Source of the DNA: Amoeboaphelidium protococcarum
Taxonomy: Eukaryota > Aphelidiomycota > Aphelidea
Direction of reading: 5' to 3'
Length of the DNA stretch: 64,000 nucleotides
Assembly (NCBI GenBank): GCA_023515745.1
Contig: JALECJ010000258.1
Location: forward strand, 2,641,164 to 2,705,163
This document shows positions 37,320-51,522 of this stretch, piece after piece. Position 1 is the stretch's first letter. Every line of letters begins with the position of its first letter. Made by a program: the position numbers and the translations under genes. Below the pieces are notes generated by a model, which worked only from the letters and a program-made list of their open reading frames with translations, was not told the DNA's origin and made no database searches.

Positions 37320-38975
37320 ATGGGAAACGCGTTGTTCAAGTAAAAAGCTGAGTAGAAGGATGTGATTGTAACTTTAAGCGGTCAACTTCGAGATGCATTG
37401 GAAATTGATTAACTTGGAGACTTGTCCGTTATCGACAAATTATTTCTGAGCAACAATAGACTTGAGTCCCTCCCTTAAGAGTTAATATAGTGTTTGGTAT
37501 TGCGCGAGTTATCATTGTCGTCTAACAGATTCGTGACTATTCCGTCTGTTGTGTTTCAGTTGCCACATTTGACTAAACTCTCACTGTCTAATAATCAATT
37601 GCGGCGTGTCCCGCCAGAGATATAATATTTGCAATAATTAAGACTATTAGCTCTGGCTGGCAATCAAATTGAGGAACTGCCTTAAGAGATTGGTGAGCTC
37701 AGTAATTTAATTGCATTAGATTTGCAGCGCAACTAGTTATCCTCACTGCCTGAATCTATCGGTAATTTGCGCTCACTGGAAACCTTTATGGTGTCGTAAA
37801 ACTAATTAACGCGTTTACCAGACTCTATAGGCTAACTGATATCGCTATAGATTTTAAACGTGAGCAAAAATAGCCTAGTAACTTTGCCGTCATCATTAAA
37901 GTGGTGCTCAGAGTTGTGTGAGCTCATTTTCTTCAAGAACAACATCTAATCTCTGCCAGCGGATCTGTTCTAATAAATGGTAAAGTTGTAGATACTTGAT
38001 ATGCACGCGAACTGCCTTCAAAGTATCCCTGCAAGCATTGGTAACTTGAAAAAAGTGTGGCGAATTAACTGTGCCATGAATTAAATCGCAGAGTTACCTC
38101 AGTCCATTTATCGTTTGCGCTCTCTGCGATGGCTCAACTTGAACGATAATCATCTTGTGAATATCTCTAGCGACATTGGTCAGCTTTATGAGTTAACTAA
38201 ATTTGGCCTGGTGTAAAATAGGATAACCGAATTGCCATAAGAAATAGGGCTTCTGGGATCGCTCACTAAGCTGGACATCAGACGTAATCCAATAAGTTTA
38301 TTACCATCGAATATTTTGAGCCTGAATCTAAATTGCCTAGTGATGGATGATATATAATTTGAAGAGAGGGCAACTGGTCTGCTAAATCATCCGTAAACCA
38401 TCCCTCCGTTGCAAGAGCTTTGTCTTCGTGCACTCTCAGAGTTAGACGGTAATAATTTGCATCCAGCCGATAATATTCGCAATGAGAACCATCATAGTAG
38501 CGTGTGTCAACTCTGTCTATAGAAGATGTTTGACTACAAGTTGGAAGTGGTGGAGACGCATTACATCTAATAAACAAGCAGGCATTTCTCAGTAAAGTAC
38601 GAATTTTGCTCCTATAATTGCTTAGATATGTTTAAAAGGTAAAGAGTCTGGATGCCGCTTTAGTTGCAATAAGTTAAAAATTATGATGATGAAACTGACT
38701 GTGACTAGGCGCTATCTGTAAGCCTATCGTCATCCACTCAAAGTTGGCTATAATGTCCATAAAGAGACACCGCGTCTAATCTTGATGCCCGTATGAGATT
38801 TCAAATCTTAAAAGACGCGATCAGCAGGCACTCTCACTGCCCTTCAGACAAGAGACTTTATGCGTGGTAAATGTATATCTAGGCGCGATTTAATCAGAAA
38901 ATGTGTACATTTAATGATGAATGGCTCATCAAAGCTGATCATACTTAGACATCCGACGATTATCTCTCTGAGTGA
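37320..38975 (+). CDS. Leucine-rich repeat protein, probably N-myristoylated
   Basis: A 551-aa intronless frame. The N-terminus MGNALFKQK fits an N-myristoylation signal, suggesting membrane attachment. Residues about 30-335 hold about 13 leucine-rich repeats of the 23-residue LPxxIGxLxxLxxLxLxxNxL plant/SHOC2-like type (LSLSSNRFVTIPSVVFQLP, DLQRNQLSSLPESIGNL). The C-terminal 200 residues are Cys-containing (CQLCLQKM, CSYNCLDMF), with pairs that could bind a metal. Similar short LRR proteins act as scaffolds of Ras-type signalling; that link is a guess. It shares a short promoter with the SLC25A44-like gene. Confidence 0.8.
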
Positions 38976-39214
38976 AATAGATGTGAAATAAATGAAATGC
39001 AATTCTTATTGTGCGATGAATCGTTAATGAAAGATCTGATCTGAATCGATCGAGGATCCTTGTGTGACTCGGCCACAGAGAATATTTTCTTTTTTTCAGC
39101 AGCAACGGTGTGAATTTTCATTCTCAAAAACAGAAATAATATTTATACGCCACTCTCTTAGCTTAGTCATCGATTATTATACAGTTATCTAGCCGTGTTG
39201 TGTTTTAAAGAAAG

Positions 39215-40855
39215 ATGAGTCAACTTTAATTTCCAAGAGCTTCTGTCACCTCTATAGCTTCTCTTTAGATTTTGAAAGAGTAGATTCAGCCCAATCTAAT
39301 GGATGCTATTGATGAAAATGTTCCTCTGCTTGATGAGACGCGTTAGAGTGATGATGTTGGTGGATAATCCTCATTCGCTTAGACTACTTTTAATTCTATC
39401 AATATCCTGGTAGGTGTTGGTATTCTGTCCCTTCCTTTTGCTTTTAAACTGGCTGGATGGTATTTGGGTGTCTCGTTGCTGATTGGCTTCATGATCTTGA
39501 CTAATTACACTGCTCGCATTATCGCGAAATGTATGGATTATCAAGATTAGGACCTGGTTGAAACTATATAAAGTATGGAATCTCCAGTGTTATATTAAGA
39601 AAAAGCAAAGCAGTAGCCTTATAATTTACGTAGCTCTGTAGCATCATATGGATCTCATGCTTCCACATAATTTAATACTCCCGCACCTGAACCACTAATG
39701 AATAAGATTGACAGTTTTACTGAGGAATCACCAGCGGCGACATTAATTAATAGCACATCTACACAACCGAAGCGATTAAATACTTACTCTGATATTGGGG
39801 AGGCTGCATTCGGTAGGAGTGGATAGATTTTTATAATGATTCTGTTTACTATGGAGCTAATTGCTGCCGCAGTAGCGCTTATTATCCTGATTGCAGACTC
39901 TCTGCATGCGCTATTTCCGTCTGTTGATTTATTGCTTCTAAAAGTTATCGCGTTTGCCTGTGTCTGTCCGTTCACTTGGCTTAAAGATCTACGTGTGCTC
40001 TCCTACGTTAGTTTGGTCGGCATCTTTACCATCATCAATCTGCTGTCTGTGATTCTGTACGATGGCGTGACACATACCGAAACTCCGGGCAGTATTGTTA
40101 ATCCTGCGCCAACCACTGCATGGCCTATCAATGCATACAAAATACCACTAGTATTCGGTCTATGTATGAGTGGATTCGCTGGACACGCCATTTTCCCATA
40201 GATTTATCGTGACATGAAGTAGCCAGAGAGATTTGGCACCATGTTGAACATCACTTATATTGTAACTTGCATTCTTTACGCGTCAATGGCCACATTTGGA
40301 TATCTCATGTTTGGTCAAGGGACATTGGATGAAATTACAAAGAATATCGCTCAAGTTCCCGGTTATAATCAAGTGTTGAATGTCATTTGTATTTGGATTA
40401 TCGCCATTAATCCAATGACAAAGTTTCCGCTAACAATGTCTCCAGTGTTTACAACTTTTGAATTCTATACGCTCAAAATGCTAAAGTAAGAAGAATCGTT
40501 TCTCATAGGTAGTAAACGGTATTCTACAGTGACATGCAATTTATGTGGTGGTAGCGGACCTACTGTCCGACTACCGTATGATATATTCAGAATCTTGCTG
40601 AGGACAGTAGTATCGAGTCTTGTGTTATTCATTGCCATTATATTCCCCGGTTTTGAGAGGATAATATCTCTACTGGGTGCCTTGTTTAGTTTCCTGGTCA
40701 GTGTGATATTCCCTCTCTTCTGCTACTTGAAGCTATACAGAGGCACGTTATCACTGGCTGAGAGAATGCTTAATATCACGATTCTAATTGTAAGCTGTAT
40801 AATGGCTGCCACTGGAACTGCTTGGACATTTATTCCGCCATCAGTATTTGGTTGA
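39215..40855 (+). CDS. Vacuolar-type amino acid transporter (AAAP family, Avt1/SLC36-like)
   Basis: An intronless 546-aa frame. The family start FNSINILVGVGILSLPFAFK (helix 1), then GWYLGVSLLIGFMILTNYTA, a 75-residue hydrophilic Gln/Ser loop, YSDIGEAAFG, and helices through FGLCMSGFAGHAIFPQIYRDM and GYLMFGQGTLDEITKNI. About 11 membrane spans are expected. Avt1-type proteins exchange neutral amino acids with protons at the vacuole or lysosome. The long loop after helix 2 is fungal-like. Stop TGA 40853-40855. Confidence 0.9.
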
Positions 40856-40940
40856 TGCATTAAATGTTTACATTGTACACTACAGTTTATATCTTCTCTT
40901 TCTATACTCGTTAAATGCTTTTTCACTCTTTAACATTAAA

Positions 40941-41660
40941 TCAATCTTTTATATTCTGTTGGAACACTTAGTACGTTTTCATTCCGCTGGCAATGAGATA
41001 ACAATGAAATGTTAATAGACAGGACAGGGGACATAGAGTAATGCACAAGATTGCTTATAAACACGACCGTAGCACCATGATAGACCAGTGATGAGATCGC
41101 GGGTACGGGTAGATGTATGTGAGGTACCAAACAATTAAAAGCCATTCAATAAGCATAAAACTAAAGAAATGTGCATAATTATCGCGTGAAATATCTTTGC
41201 CCAAGTACCAGCAGTGATGATCGAAGCCTTTAACACAATGATTACACGTTCGACAATGCCGACTGCCAATGGGGAGTTGATCTTCAATCTTACAATGCTT
41301 ACAACTGAGACTGAGATTGATCGGATTAAATGTTTTTAATGTGACGTCGTTTTAAACTTTGGCAATAATTATTCCCGGATTAGATGTTAACAGTCTGTGC
41401 AAAACTGACCATCCACACATTCGAGCTATCAAGATAGACCACTCAAAATAAGACAAATTGACAGCATTCAGTAGATTATCAAAAATCTACGTACCATAAA
41501 GACTAGATATTGCAAGAGTATTCAGCGCGTAGTATAGCAATAAAAAGACACGACGAGGAGCAACAACTTCATGTTTAAAATAGTTACTCTTTGAATCTGA
41601 TAATTAAAAAGTTTTCCCTTGTTGACCGCTTAAACTTTAAGACTTCTTCAAACTATCCAT
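40941..41660 (-). CDS. DHHC protein S-acyltransferase
   Basis: An intronless 239-aa frame with four hydrophobic segments. Cys-rich domain: CKHCKIEDQLPIGSRHCRTC, then NHCVKGFDHHCWYLGKDISRDNY, i.e. the zinc-binding C/H set followed by the catalytic DHHC. The usual Pro after DHHC and the following N-C pair are absent (DHHCWYLGKD). The C-terminal SGMKTYQVFQQN replaces the usual TTxE. These enzymes palmitoylate membrane proteins in Golgi or plasma membrane. It is smaller than typical family members. The stop is only 86 bp from the stop of the transporter at 39215-40855. Confidence 0.87.
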
Positions 41661-41910
41661 ACTTCCAAATGCAAAACAGAATTTGTGACCGCCACATTAA
41701 CGATAGTATATATAAGTTCTCTTGACAACCTAATACCAGTGCGCATAAAGGAGAGAGAAAAGGTAACAAGTGGTCAGTGAAACGGCGATCGGAATGTTTC
41801 AACTTTTGCCTCGCTCTGAAACAAAGTAACGGTTACTCCCTTACACTGCGTACTGTACCGTATCTTTGTAGTCTGTGTTAGTATTTCAATAGTCATCTCG
41901 ACGTTATACA

Positions 41911-42633
41911 ATGGATAATCTTTCGATTTTACTTAAGGATTTAGACGGATTTGAGACAAGAAGCAATGCAGTCTAAAATTTAATGAGATAGTTATCTCAT
42001 AGTTTATAAGTAGAAAATGTCTCCAATAGTCAAAATGAGGACTTGGTACGCGCTCAGTGCGACGCTCTATGTTGGTGTCTCGGTGTAAACTCGAAGCTAT
42101 CTTCGTACTCTGACACTCTTTCAGGCTTGAGTCAGGCTATAAGAAATCAGTTACTATCAAACGTTTTGGCTGGCATCGTATCTTCTAGTCACCCTCTCTC
42201 TGATGATACTTTGCGACTATTCGGCCGTTTGCTGCGCGAATTGGTAGCTCAAGATTCAATGCAGTATGCAAATATGATTATCAATATGCTTTTGGATTGC
42301 AGTGGTGATTATGAAGACATTATGGCTGTGCTGTTTTAAGACGATCCAGACGTGATAATAAAATTAGATTTCACGACGCGTTTTCGGTTGGCTTAATGTA
42401 GTTTATATTGCTTCAAGAAGGAGATTGCTTGTACTTTGTAGTCTCTGTCTCTGCTGTTAACTGATTTCGACATTAAAGCCTTCGTTCATAGTGATCCCTT
42501 CCTGTCTCAAGTTGTATTGCATCCTGTGATGTTGGAGTTGACCATTAGGCATTTGAGTTCGCTTCCTTTTGATAGTCTCTTAGCTGAATTGCAGAAAGTA
42601 CTACAATACTCGAGATAAAAGAGATAATCATGA
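41911..42633 (+). CDS. Unknown helical protein, first part
   Basis: A 240-codon frame, ATG 41911 to TGA 42631-42633, with in-frame TAA/TAG. The product is all helical with leucine-rich pairs reminiscent of HEAT/ARM repeats (LCWCLGVNSKLSSYSDTL, ELTIRHLSSLPFDSLLAEL). No family recognised. Coding-looking sequence continues in the +1 frame from about 42602 to 43057 without a break in style (DKRDNHEIEMMGDVSN...), so the gene is probably longer than this frame; see the next entry. It is divergent from the DHHC gene. Confidence 0.55.
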
Positions 42634-43610
42634 AATAGAGATGATGGGCGATGTATCAAATTAATGTTTCGATCTACTCAAAGGCCGCGTTAAATTAATG
42701 TCATATCAATCTGACGATCTACCTTCCAGGAAAATTATCCCCAGCAAGCGAGGTCTAACAATCTCATCCACCTAATCCACAGCCACCGTTTGTGTGTACT
42801 TGGAGGCTCAAAGCTTAACAGAGTTAAATAGCTTTGTACTTTCTTGTTACGCAGCCTTCGACAACCTTTCTGCCTCAACACTTACGATTCTTTTTTGGAT
42901 CACGTCTACATATTAACTACTTCGTTACTAACGACCATTCCGGCTGCACTAAATACTTGGTTTCTAATTATTGTACCTACTAAGGAGCCAAGTTATAAGA
43001 ACCCTCAACTTGGAAATCAATTGCATCTTTTAGGCACCTCTTGATGTAACTGTTTGACAGATCAACACGTCAAGTCTTGTCATCGAAACAAGAGCCAGCA
43101 CACGTAGCATCAGAGTAATGTAATTGTTTCAGGGGACGGCAAATGCGGAACATGCATACGCCATGTTGTTAATTGTACTCACTCATAACTCACGCTAATC
43201 ACTTCAATAGTTCAAGGTAAGAAGGCTTCTCAAACACGATTTTTTAATTCTCACTTTCATTGCAAGTACCGTGCAGCACATAGACAGTAAATAATATTCT
43301 AACTGTTGAACATTGTGGCATATTCCAGTCACCCTGGCACTTGATTTACTAACTATAGATGCATTTTACAACGTGACTTTCTCACTTTTTCTAACAAACA
43401 ATTAATAATATTTCAGCTTCTGTCTCTGCATTCTGTAACAATCATGACTCATCAATTGACGCCTTCAAATACTTATCTTGCATCTTCAATGGCACTCTGA
43501 TCTCAATACTTCCTTCAAAGAATTTCCCTATAACGCTTGTTACATATTCACCTGTGGGCAAAAATAAAGTTCAAAGGACTGAGACCGCCCTATCTACAGT
43601 AATTTCATGA
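42602..43610 (+). other. Probable continuation of the unknown helical gene (frame change, possible intron)
   Basis: The +1 frame is open from about 42590 to TGA 43055-43057 and reads like protein (FDLLKGRVKLM, SRKIIPSKRGLTISS, YLEAQSLTELNSFVLSCY). Beyond it, a third frame is open from about 43046 to a GTAAGA donor at 43217. It could splice to an acceptor at 43416, giving an exon to TGA 43608-43610 (FKYLSCIFNGTLISILPSKN). I cannot connect these into one frame with GT-AG introns, so a true frameshift, a sequencing error or a decayed gene are all possible. From 43611 to 43780 the sequence is AT-rich and looks like the promoter of the MATE gene. Confidence 0.35.
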
Positions 43611-43780
43611 TCTTATCATTCTGGTTTCAATCAAAACGAGATCAGTGTGTGTGTTGTATCCAGGTAAGGAGCAAAGTTTTCACCTCGCCGACAATGTAAA
43701 GCTTTCTTATTGTTGTTTGCGCTTCTTGTATTTAGTACCTAATTAAAATAAATTAATTAATTAAATTGAATTTAAATTAA

Positions 43781-45841
43781 ATGACTATATATCGCCGTAT
43801 TGGTGAATCTCAGGAACTGGGTGATAGTCAAGAATATTAATCTTCATCTGGCTAAAACTAATACGTCTTTCCATTTACTAAATCTAGAATTATAGAACTG
43901 TTTCACTTTATCTTAAAGTCGCTGTACTATGTTGAATTGATTAAACTGCTCCGGCTCTCTGTGCCTTTAGTATTGACTTACTGGTTCTTTGCTACAATGT
44001 CGCTGGTGTCTATGCACTACGTTGGATAGTCTGGGGATGTCACTGCTCTGGCGGGAATATCTCTTGCATTTTCGCTGTATAATGCCATCGGTTACAGCGT
44101 TGGTTACGGTATGTGCGGTGGACTGGATACTCTGGTTGCATAGAGTGTCGGCATGTAGAGGAGAGGTGATAGCGGTAGTATTGTATCTTAATAGCATTTG
44201 CATGGCCGAAATTCTAGATCGCGACAGTATCTCGGCACCACACTGTCAAAAGCGTTGGTGATAATCTGGATCACTTGTATTCCCATCTGTCTCACATTAT
44301 GTTTTTGCGCTCCGATTCTTATTAATATTATGCGTTAGCCGTATGAAGTGGCGATGGTTGCGTAGACTTATTGTCGATGGTCAAGTCCTGCTATACCACT
44401 ATTCATGACTTTTGAAGTTTATAAGCGTTACATTTAGTGCCATGGGGACACTACGGCGGCTTTTATATCAATGCTCATAGGCTGTCTTGTGAATTGGTTA
44501 TGTCATTACGTGATGGTGGGACAATTGAAAATGGGCTACGTCGGTGCCGCAATATCTCTTAATCTAGCATATGGATCGCTTGTTGTATCAGTTCTAGTAT
44601 ACTTGAGGTACATCGCTAATGGTAGAATCCCGCCGATTATATTTTCTAAAAATACCTTTAAAGGTTGGACACTTTATTACCGCCTCGCATTACCAAACAC
44701 TTTAATGATTTGTGCCGAATGGTGGGCTTTTGAAATTTGTGCTCTTCTTGCTGGATCTATTGGACCAATCAGTTTAAGTGCTCACTCTATTGTGCAGAAC
44801 ACGGTCTACTCTATGTACATGATTCCTTATGGACTGAGTATAGCTTCTGGCGTCACTATTGGGAATTACTTGGGTGCAAATGATGCCATTAGATCAAAGA
44901 TTGTTGTCAGATTGTCTCTTGCTATAACGATACTCTCTATGCTTGTAAATTCAAGTATTTTGATTGCAAATGGTGATAGAATAGCTAATGCGTTTTTGCA
45001 CGGAGAAGGTTCATAAAATTAATAATAATCTGCAGAGATTGCGCAGGCTTCCAAGTAATTAATGGCTCATTTCATCTAGTAATTATTACCAGTCTGTGCT
45101 TTTTATCAAGTTTTTGATGGAGTGTAAACTTTATCTTAAAGTATTCTTCGTGCCTGTGGAAGACAGGAAATGGGTGCTCTGTTCACTCTTGGATGTTATT
45201 ACTTGATATGCGTTCCTCTCGGCTATGTGATGGCATTTGGATATGGATTCAGTTCATAATTGCAAGATTTCGCTTCAAGTCTTATGAATGTCACCACATC
45301 TCAGGAGTCATCTTCTATAATAGTAAAAGTCGGAAATGAACCTCCTGCTAGTGGATTTGGCGTTTTCGGGCTTTGGATCGGTATAGCTACTGCCATACTG
45401 TGTCTTGGCATCTCAATTGGAATATTTGTGCTTCGTCTAGACTGGGCTGCAGAGTGTGAAGCTGGCGCTGCTCGTATAGCTCAAGATTCTGCACACATGT
45501 CCAAGTAGGATATAATCACAATGAATGAGCTTGACAATTCATCTGTTACTGGCCGTGATGAAGAAAACCTGCAGCTACTAAAGACTTCCTCAACAATGAT
45601 GTAAATCGGTCCTGACAATACATAATTTACTTTTATTAATCTGGTTAATTTTTATAATCGCGGCTAGTATAGGCTAAACTTAATTATTCATTCAATGTGT
45701 TTCTCCTAGAGCTATAGAGAAATGTGCTCAGATAACAGATTGATAGCCACCGTGTTGTCTGCACCTCTAGGCACAATGACATCGGCATACTTCATAGTTG
45801 GCCTCACGAACTCATCAAACGACGGCTTCACAAATCTCTGA
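43781..45841 (+). CDS. MATE family multidrug/toxin extrusion transporter
   Basis: The frame from ATG 43781 to the first TGA (45839-45841) is 686 aa. Membrane spans include [57 protein letters not shown] and [18 protein letters not shown], about 12 in all. Family blocks are [36 protein letters not shown] (the L-Q-T/LV-GQA equivalent) and [15 protein letters not shown] proteins export organic cations in exchange for protons or sodium. The last about 75 codons after LLKTSSTMM look non-conserved. They run 154 bp into the 3' end of the uridine kinase gene on the other strand, so the true end may be earlier through a 3' intron (a GTAAAT donor lies in ATGATGTAAATC near 45600). Confidence 0.85.
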
Positions 45842-46615
45842 TACTAAGTAAGGACCGAGTCAAGCGATCTACCTCTATCCGCAATATCGCGTCTCACTAC
45901 ATTAAATCACGTAAAGATTGATGGTGGTGATATAGAGTGAAGTAGTTATAGAATGATAACTTACAGCGCCTGGCTAAGCGGATATCGTCGTCAGCATCAA
46001 CAAATAGCTTGAGGTCCATCAACTTCATAATCTCCTAATCATACAATGCGAATATTCCCTCAAAAACCACCACTGACGCGCCACTAATCTTTATACATTC
46101 TTCCAATCTACACATTTACACTAAAGGAGAAAATGTCGAAAACCACCAGATACAACTAAATATACCTTGAGTGAGTCTTGAAATCATAAATTGGAATATC
46201 AACTTCCTGGCCAGACTTGAGCTGATGCAGAATTTAAAAGAGCAAATCAAAATCGAACGCGTCTACATAGAAACATTAAGCCTCGGTGTGATGGAGATAA
46301 ACATTAGTTGACAATTATCAAATATATCTCTTACTGGGATGATCAAAGTCATATTCTGCTTTATTAGCTGCAGCAATCTACTCCTTTGTGAGTATTTTGT
46401 AGAAGCTATCCATAGATATCAGAGCGACGGAGGAGACATCCAAATTGCTAATGATCAGTCTACACTCTCATAAGAAATCATGCTGTGATATCAATCCAGG
46501 TAAAATCAGTGATTAAAACTTACTCTGATACAGAAGTTTTACCGCTAGCACTTCCACCAGCGATACCAATAATGTAAGTCTACTTTTATGGAGATGTGAC
46601 TGAACCGTTGCTCAT
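45688..46615 (-). CDS. URK1/UCK: Uridine-cytidine kinase
   Basis: Five exons: 46615-46524, 46459-46335, 46262-46166, 46107-45965 and 45896-45688; introns of 64, 72, 58 and 68 nt, all GT-AG with matching phases. Product 221 aa. P-loop [15 protein letters not shown], acceptor-site [71 protein letters not shown] and [19 protein letters not shown] all match. It makes UMP or CMP from the nucleosides in pyrimidine salvage. It is the most intron-rich gene in the window. Confidence 0.96.
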
Positions 46616-47084
46616 TATTGGCATACCATTCGCTATTAATATTGGTGAAGGGTGCTTCTTCTCTTTGTAGTAAAATTTGCGAAAATTTGAAAATTTTTGG
46701 ATCAAAGTTTTTATGTGATCGTCCGTGAACCCACCCTTATGGAATTCCCACGCCTGTATTTGATGCTGTGAGTTTTAATGATATTTAATTCAATTTCACC
46801 TTTATATTTTTTACTTTTATCACCTCTTACTGTAAATAGAACCATGTTGCTGGTTAACGCCTCAGCATGCGATCAGCGATTGTCCCTAATCATGTTCACA
46901 GGAGCACACACTGTCGATTAGAATCACAAGAGCTTTGACTCACACTTCAACTAACTACGATCATCAGAATTCTCGAGTTGCCTCTGTATTTGTCATCATT
47001 AAATATAGTTTTTATTGCTTTTAATTAGCTTGTAAATTTAAGCAATTTTCATATACCGTATACCTGTGATATATTGAAATTGAG
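46616..47084. promoter_or_regulatory. Divergent promoter between uridine kinase and the F-box gene
   Basis: 469 bp, T-rich near 46790-46820. The frame leading into the F-box gene is closed by TGA at 47067-47069. No other gene seen. Confidence 0.4.
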
Positions 47085-48788
47085 ATGGTGTTACATTTGT
47101 CTTATAGCCACAACAGGGAGAGAAGCCTTAGTGGTGATACGTTACACGCGCAATGTACTGCGGATAGTCGCAGTGGTCCAATTTACTAGGAAGATTATGA
47201 TGAGCTTAATATTGGCAGTAAAATTGATCAAAGTTAATCCAAGTCGGAATTATCAGTAAATGTGAATTGCATACCAGCAGAGATTGTGCACGCTGTCTTG
47301 TCCAACTGTCAGTCTGAAACGTTGTTGATCGCTATGCAGATCAATCAGAAGTGGCGCACAGTAGCTGGATCGATTCTGTATCGCGATCCATTCAATCTTC
47401 CCTTCTGGTTATGTAACAGTAGCGGTGATAATGGTGATGGTGGTAAGTATGGATTTAATTAGAGTCGCAGGAATCGAAGCAATAGTTTATCATCTCTGTG
47501 GTCCCAGGATTCCCACATTGATGGAAGATAATCATCTCACATCGCTGCAGTATCACCATCTTTTGATGAACGCGGTGGTAGTTCTAATAATGGTGGATGG
47601 TTATCCAAGATGTGGAAACTATTGACTTTTAATAGGAATGTAAAAGACGATTTGCAGTCTCAATTGGATTTATTTTTGTTGGCTCTTGGTAGAGTAGATC
47701 TTGAGCATGGAGGAGGATCGAGTAAGAAGCGAGCATTGACCTTTACACCTTTGCAATAATAGTCTTAGCAATAGATTTAGTCTAGATTTAAGCGCGTACG
47801 TTAAATTAAAAATTTATAAAAGTAATAGTCGAAATCAAAGGTGTCATTAGATGCCTAGCCGTATCCGGCTCTATTTTCGTGGATTAGACACTTGGATTTT
47901 GGACCGTTGATACAGGCAGTGGATGAAGAAGTTGTAGTGGATGATTTACTTTTGGATTTAATCAGTGGCCCATTTTAGAATAGCTCATAGTTGATATCGA
48001 TCAGTCTGGGAGGAACTAGTTTGATCAGTGATTAAGGCTTGCTGTAGTTGTCATTAAGAAATTGCACCAGCAATATAACTAAACTTGATCTGTCACATCT
48101 TGCGGAAATTACTGAGCACTCATTGTGTCCACTACTAATGTAAATGAAGTACCTGCGATGTATTAATCTGAAAGGTTGTAAATAAGTTGGAGATACTGTA
48201 TTGAGAACGATAGCCACGTATTGTCCTCATATAGAGAGATTAAGGCTGGCAGGTACAAAGATTACAGATTATGGTTTAATGTGGATATCTTAATCGGCGA
48301 TTACTAATTTGCAATATTTGGATTTGAATTGTTGTAATGGTATTAGTGATTAAGGTATAGTAGCTGTAGTGTAATCTTAGTCTGAATTACGTTGGATTGA
48401 TTTAACTAGATAGAATAAGCATAAAAGTGCAGCTTTGGTGACTGACGCGTCCATAATGGCAGTCGCTTAGAATTGTCCAAGATTGGAGTTACTAGATTTA
48501 TCATATTGCTCACAGATTACAGACGCCCCGCTGATATCTATTACTCAAAATAATTACAGATTAAAGTCACTCTCTCTGAAAGGACTGAACCTGATCACAG
48601 CGGACAGTGTCTTCGCTCTAGGAGAACTGCGCCGCACCTACCACAAGCTGATTTGGTTGCAGATTTACAATTGTCGTAATATAACATCTCAAGTAATAGA
48701 TTAGATGATTTAGAATCTTAATGATGGTTGGCGCAAAGGTCCTTATGATAAATCTGTTCACACTCAAGTCATGGGCGCAACCTGGTGA
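47085..48788 (+). CDS. F-box protein with leucine-rich repeats (AMN1/Grr1-like)
   Basis: A single 567-aa frame. An F-box-like segment (about residues 60-100: IPAEIVHAVLSNCQSETLLI, NQKWRTVAGSILYRDPF) is followed by a Gly/Ser/Asn-rich linker. The rest, to about residue 560, is a Cys-containing LRR array: NITKLDLSHLAEITEHSL, LRCINLKGCK, IERLRLAGTKITDYGL, LQYLDLNCCNGISDQG and LLDLSYCSQITDAPL, the FBXL/AMN1 type. Such proteins serve as SCF ubiquitin-ligase substrate receptors. ATG 47085 is the first after the upstream TGA. A GTGATA at the stop (48784) leaves open a further 3' exon. Confidence 0.82.
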
Positions 48789-48959
48789 TATTCTGATGCT
48801 TAGTGTCATCCTTATACTGTATATCCTTCTCATTGCGTAGTCAGTACAATATCGTGGTCGCAAATGGAGATAAGTAAATTACCAAATGTAAAGTAATGCA
48901 TTGTTGTAGTAGTTAGTTACTAACTAATAAAATTTTTCTATTGCAAACTTTCAAATGTC

Positions 48960-51272
<2,313 letters not shown>

Positions 51273-51522
51273 TTATTGCTGAAATGATTGTTGCTGATTA
51301 GAACAACGTCACAATATTTTTTTTTCACAACGCGCGAAAAAAACCTGCAAAGAATCCAATCGAAAATCAAAGCACGCTCGATCAAAGTTTCTAAGGTTCG
51401 CTCGTTTCGTTCGATTTCTCTCATGAGGGGCTAATGAGCGCGATTAAAGAAGCAATTGCGAGTGATAGTGAGAGTGAAAACAACTACAAAATTTATTTTA
51501 TCAGTCTGGTATCATCATTTAA

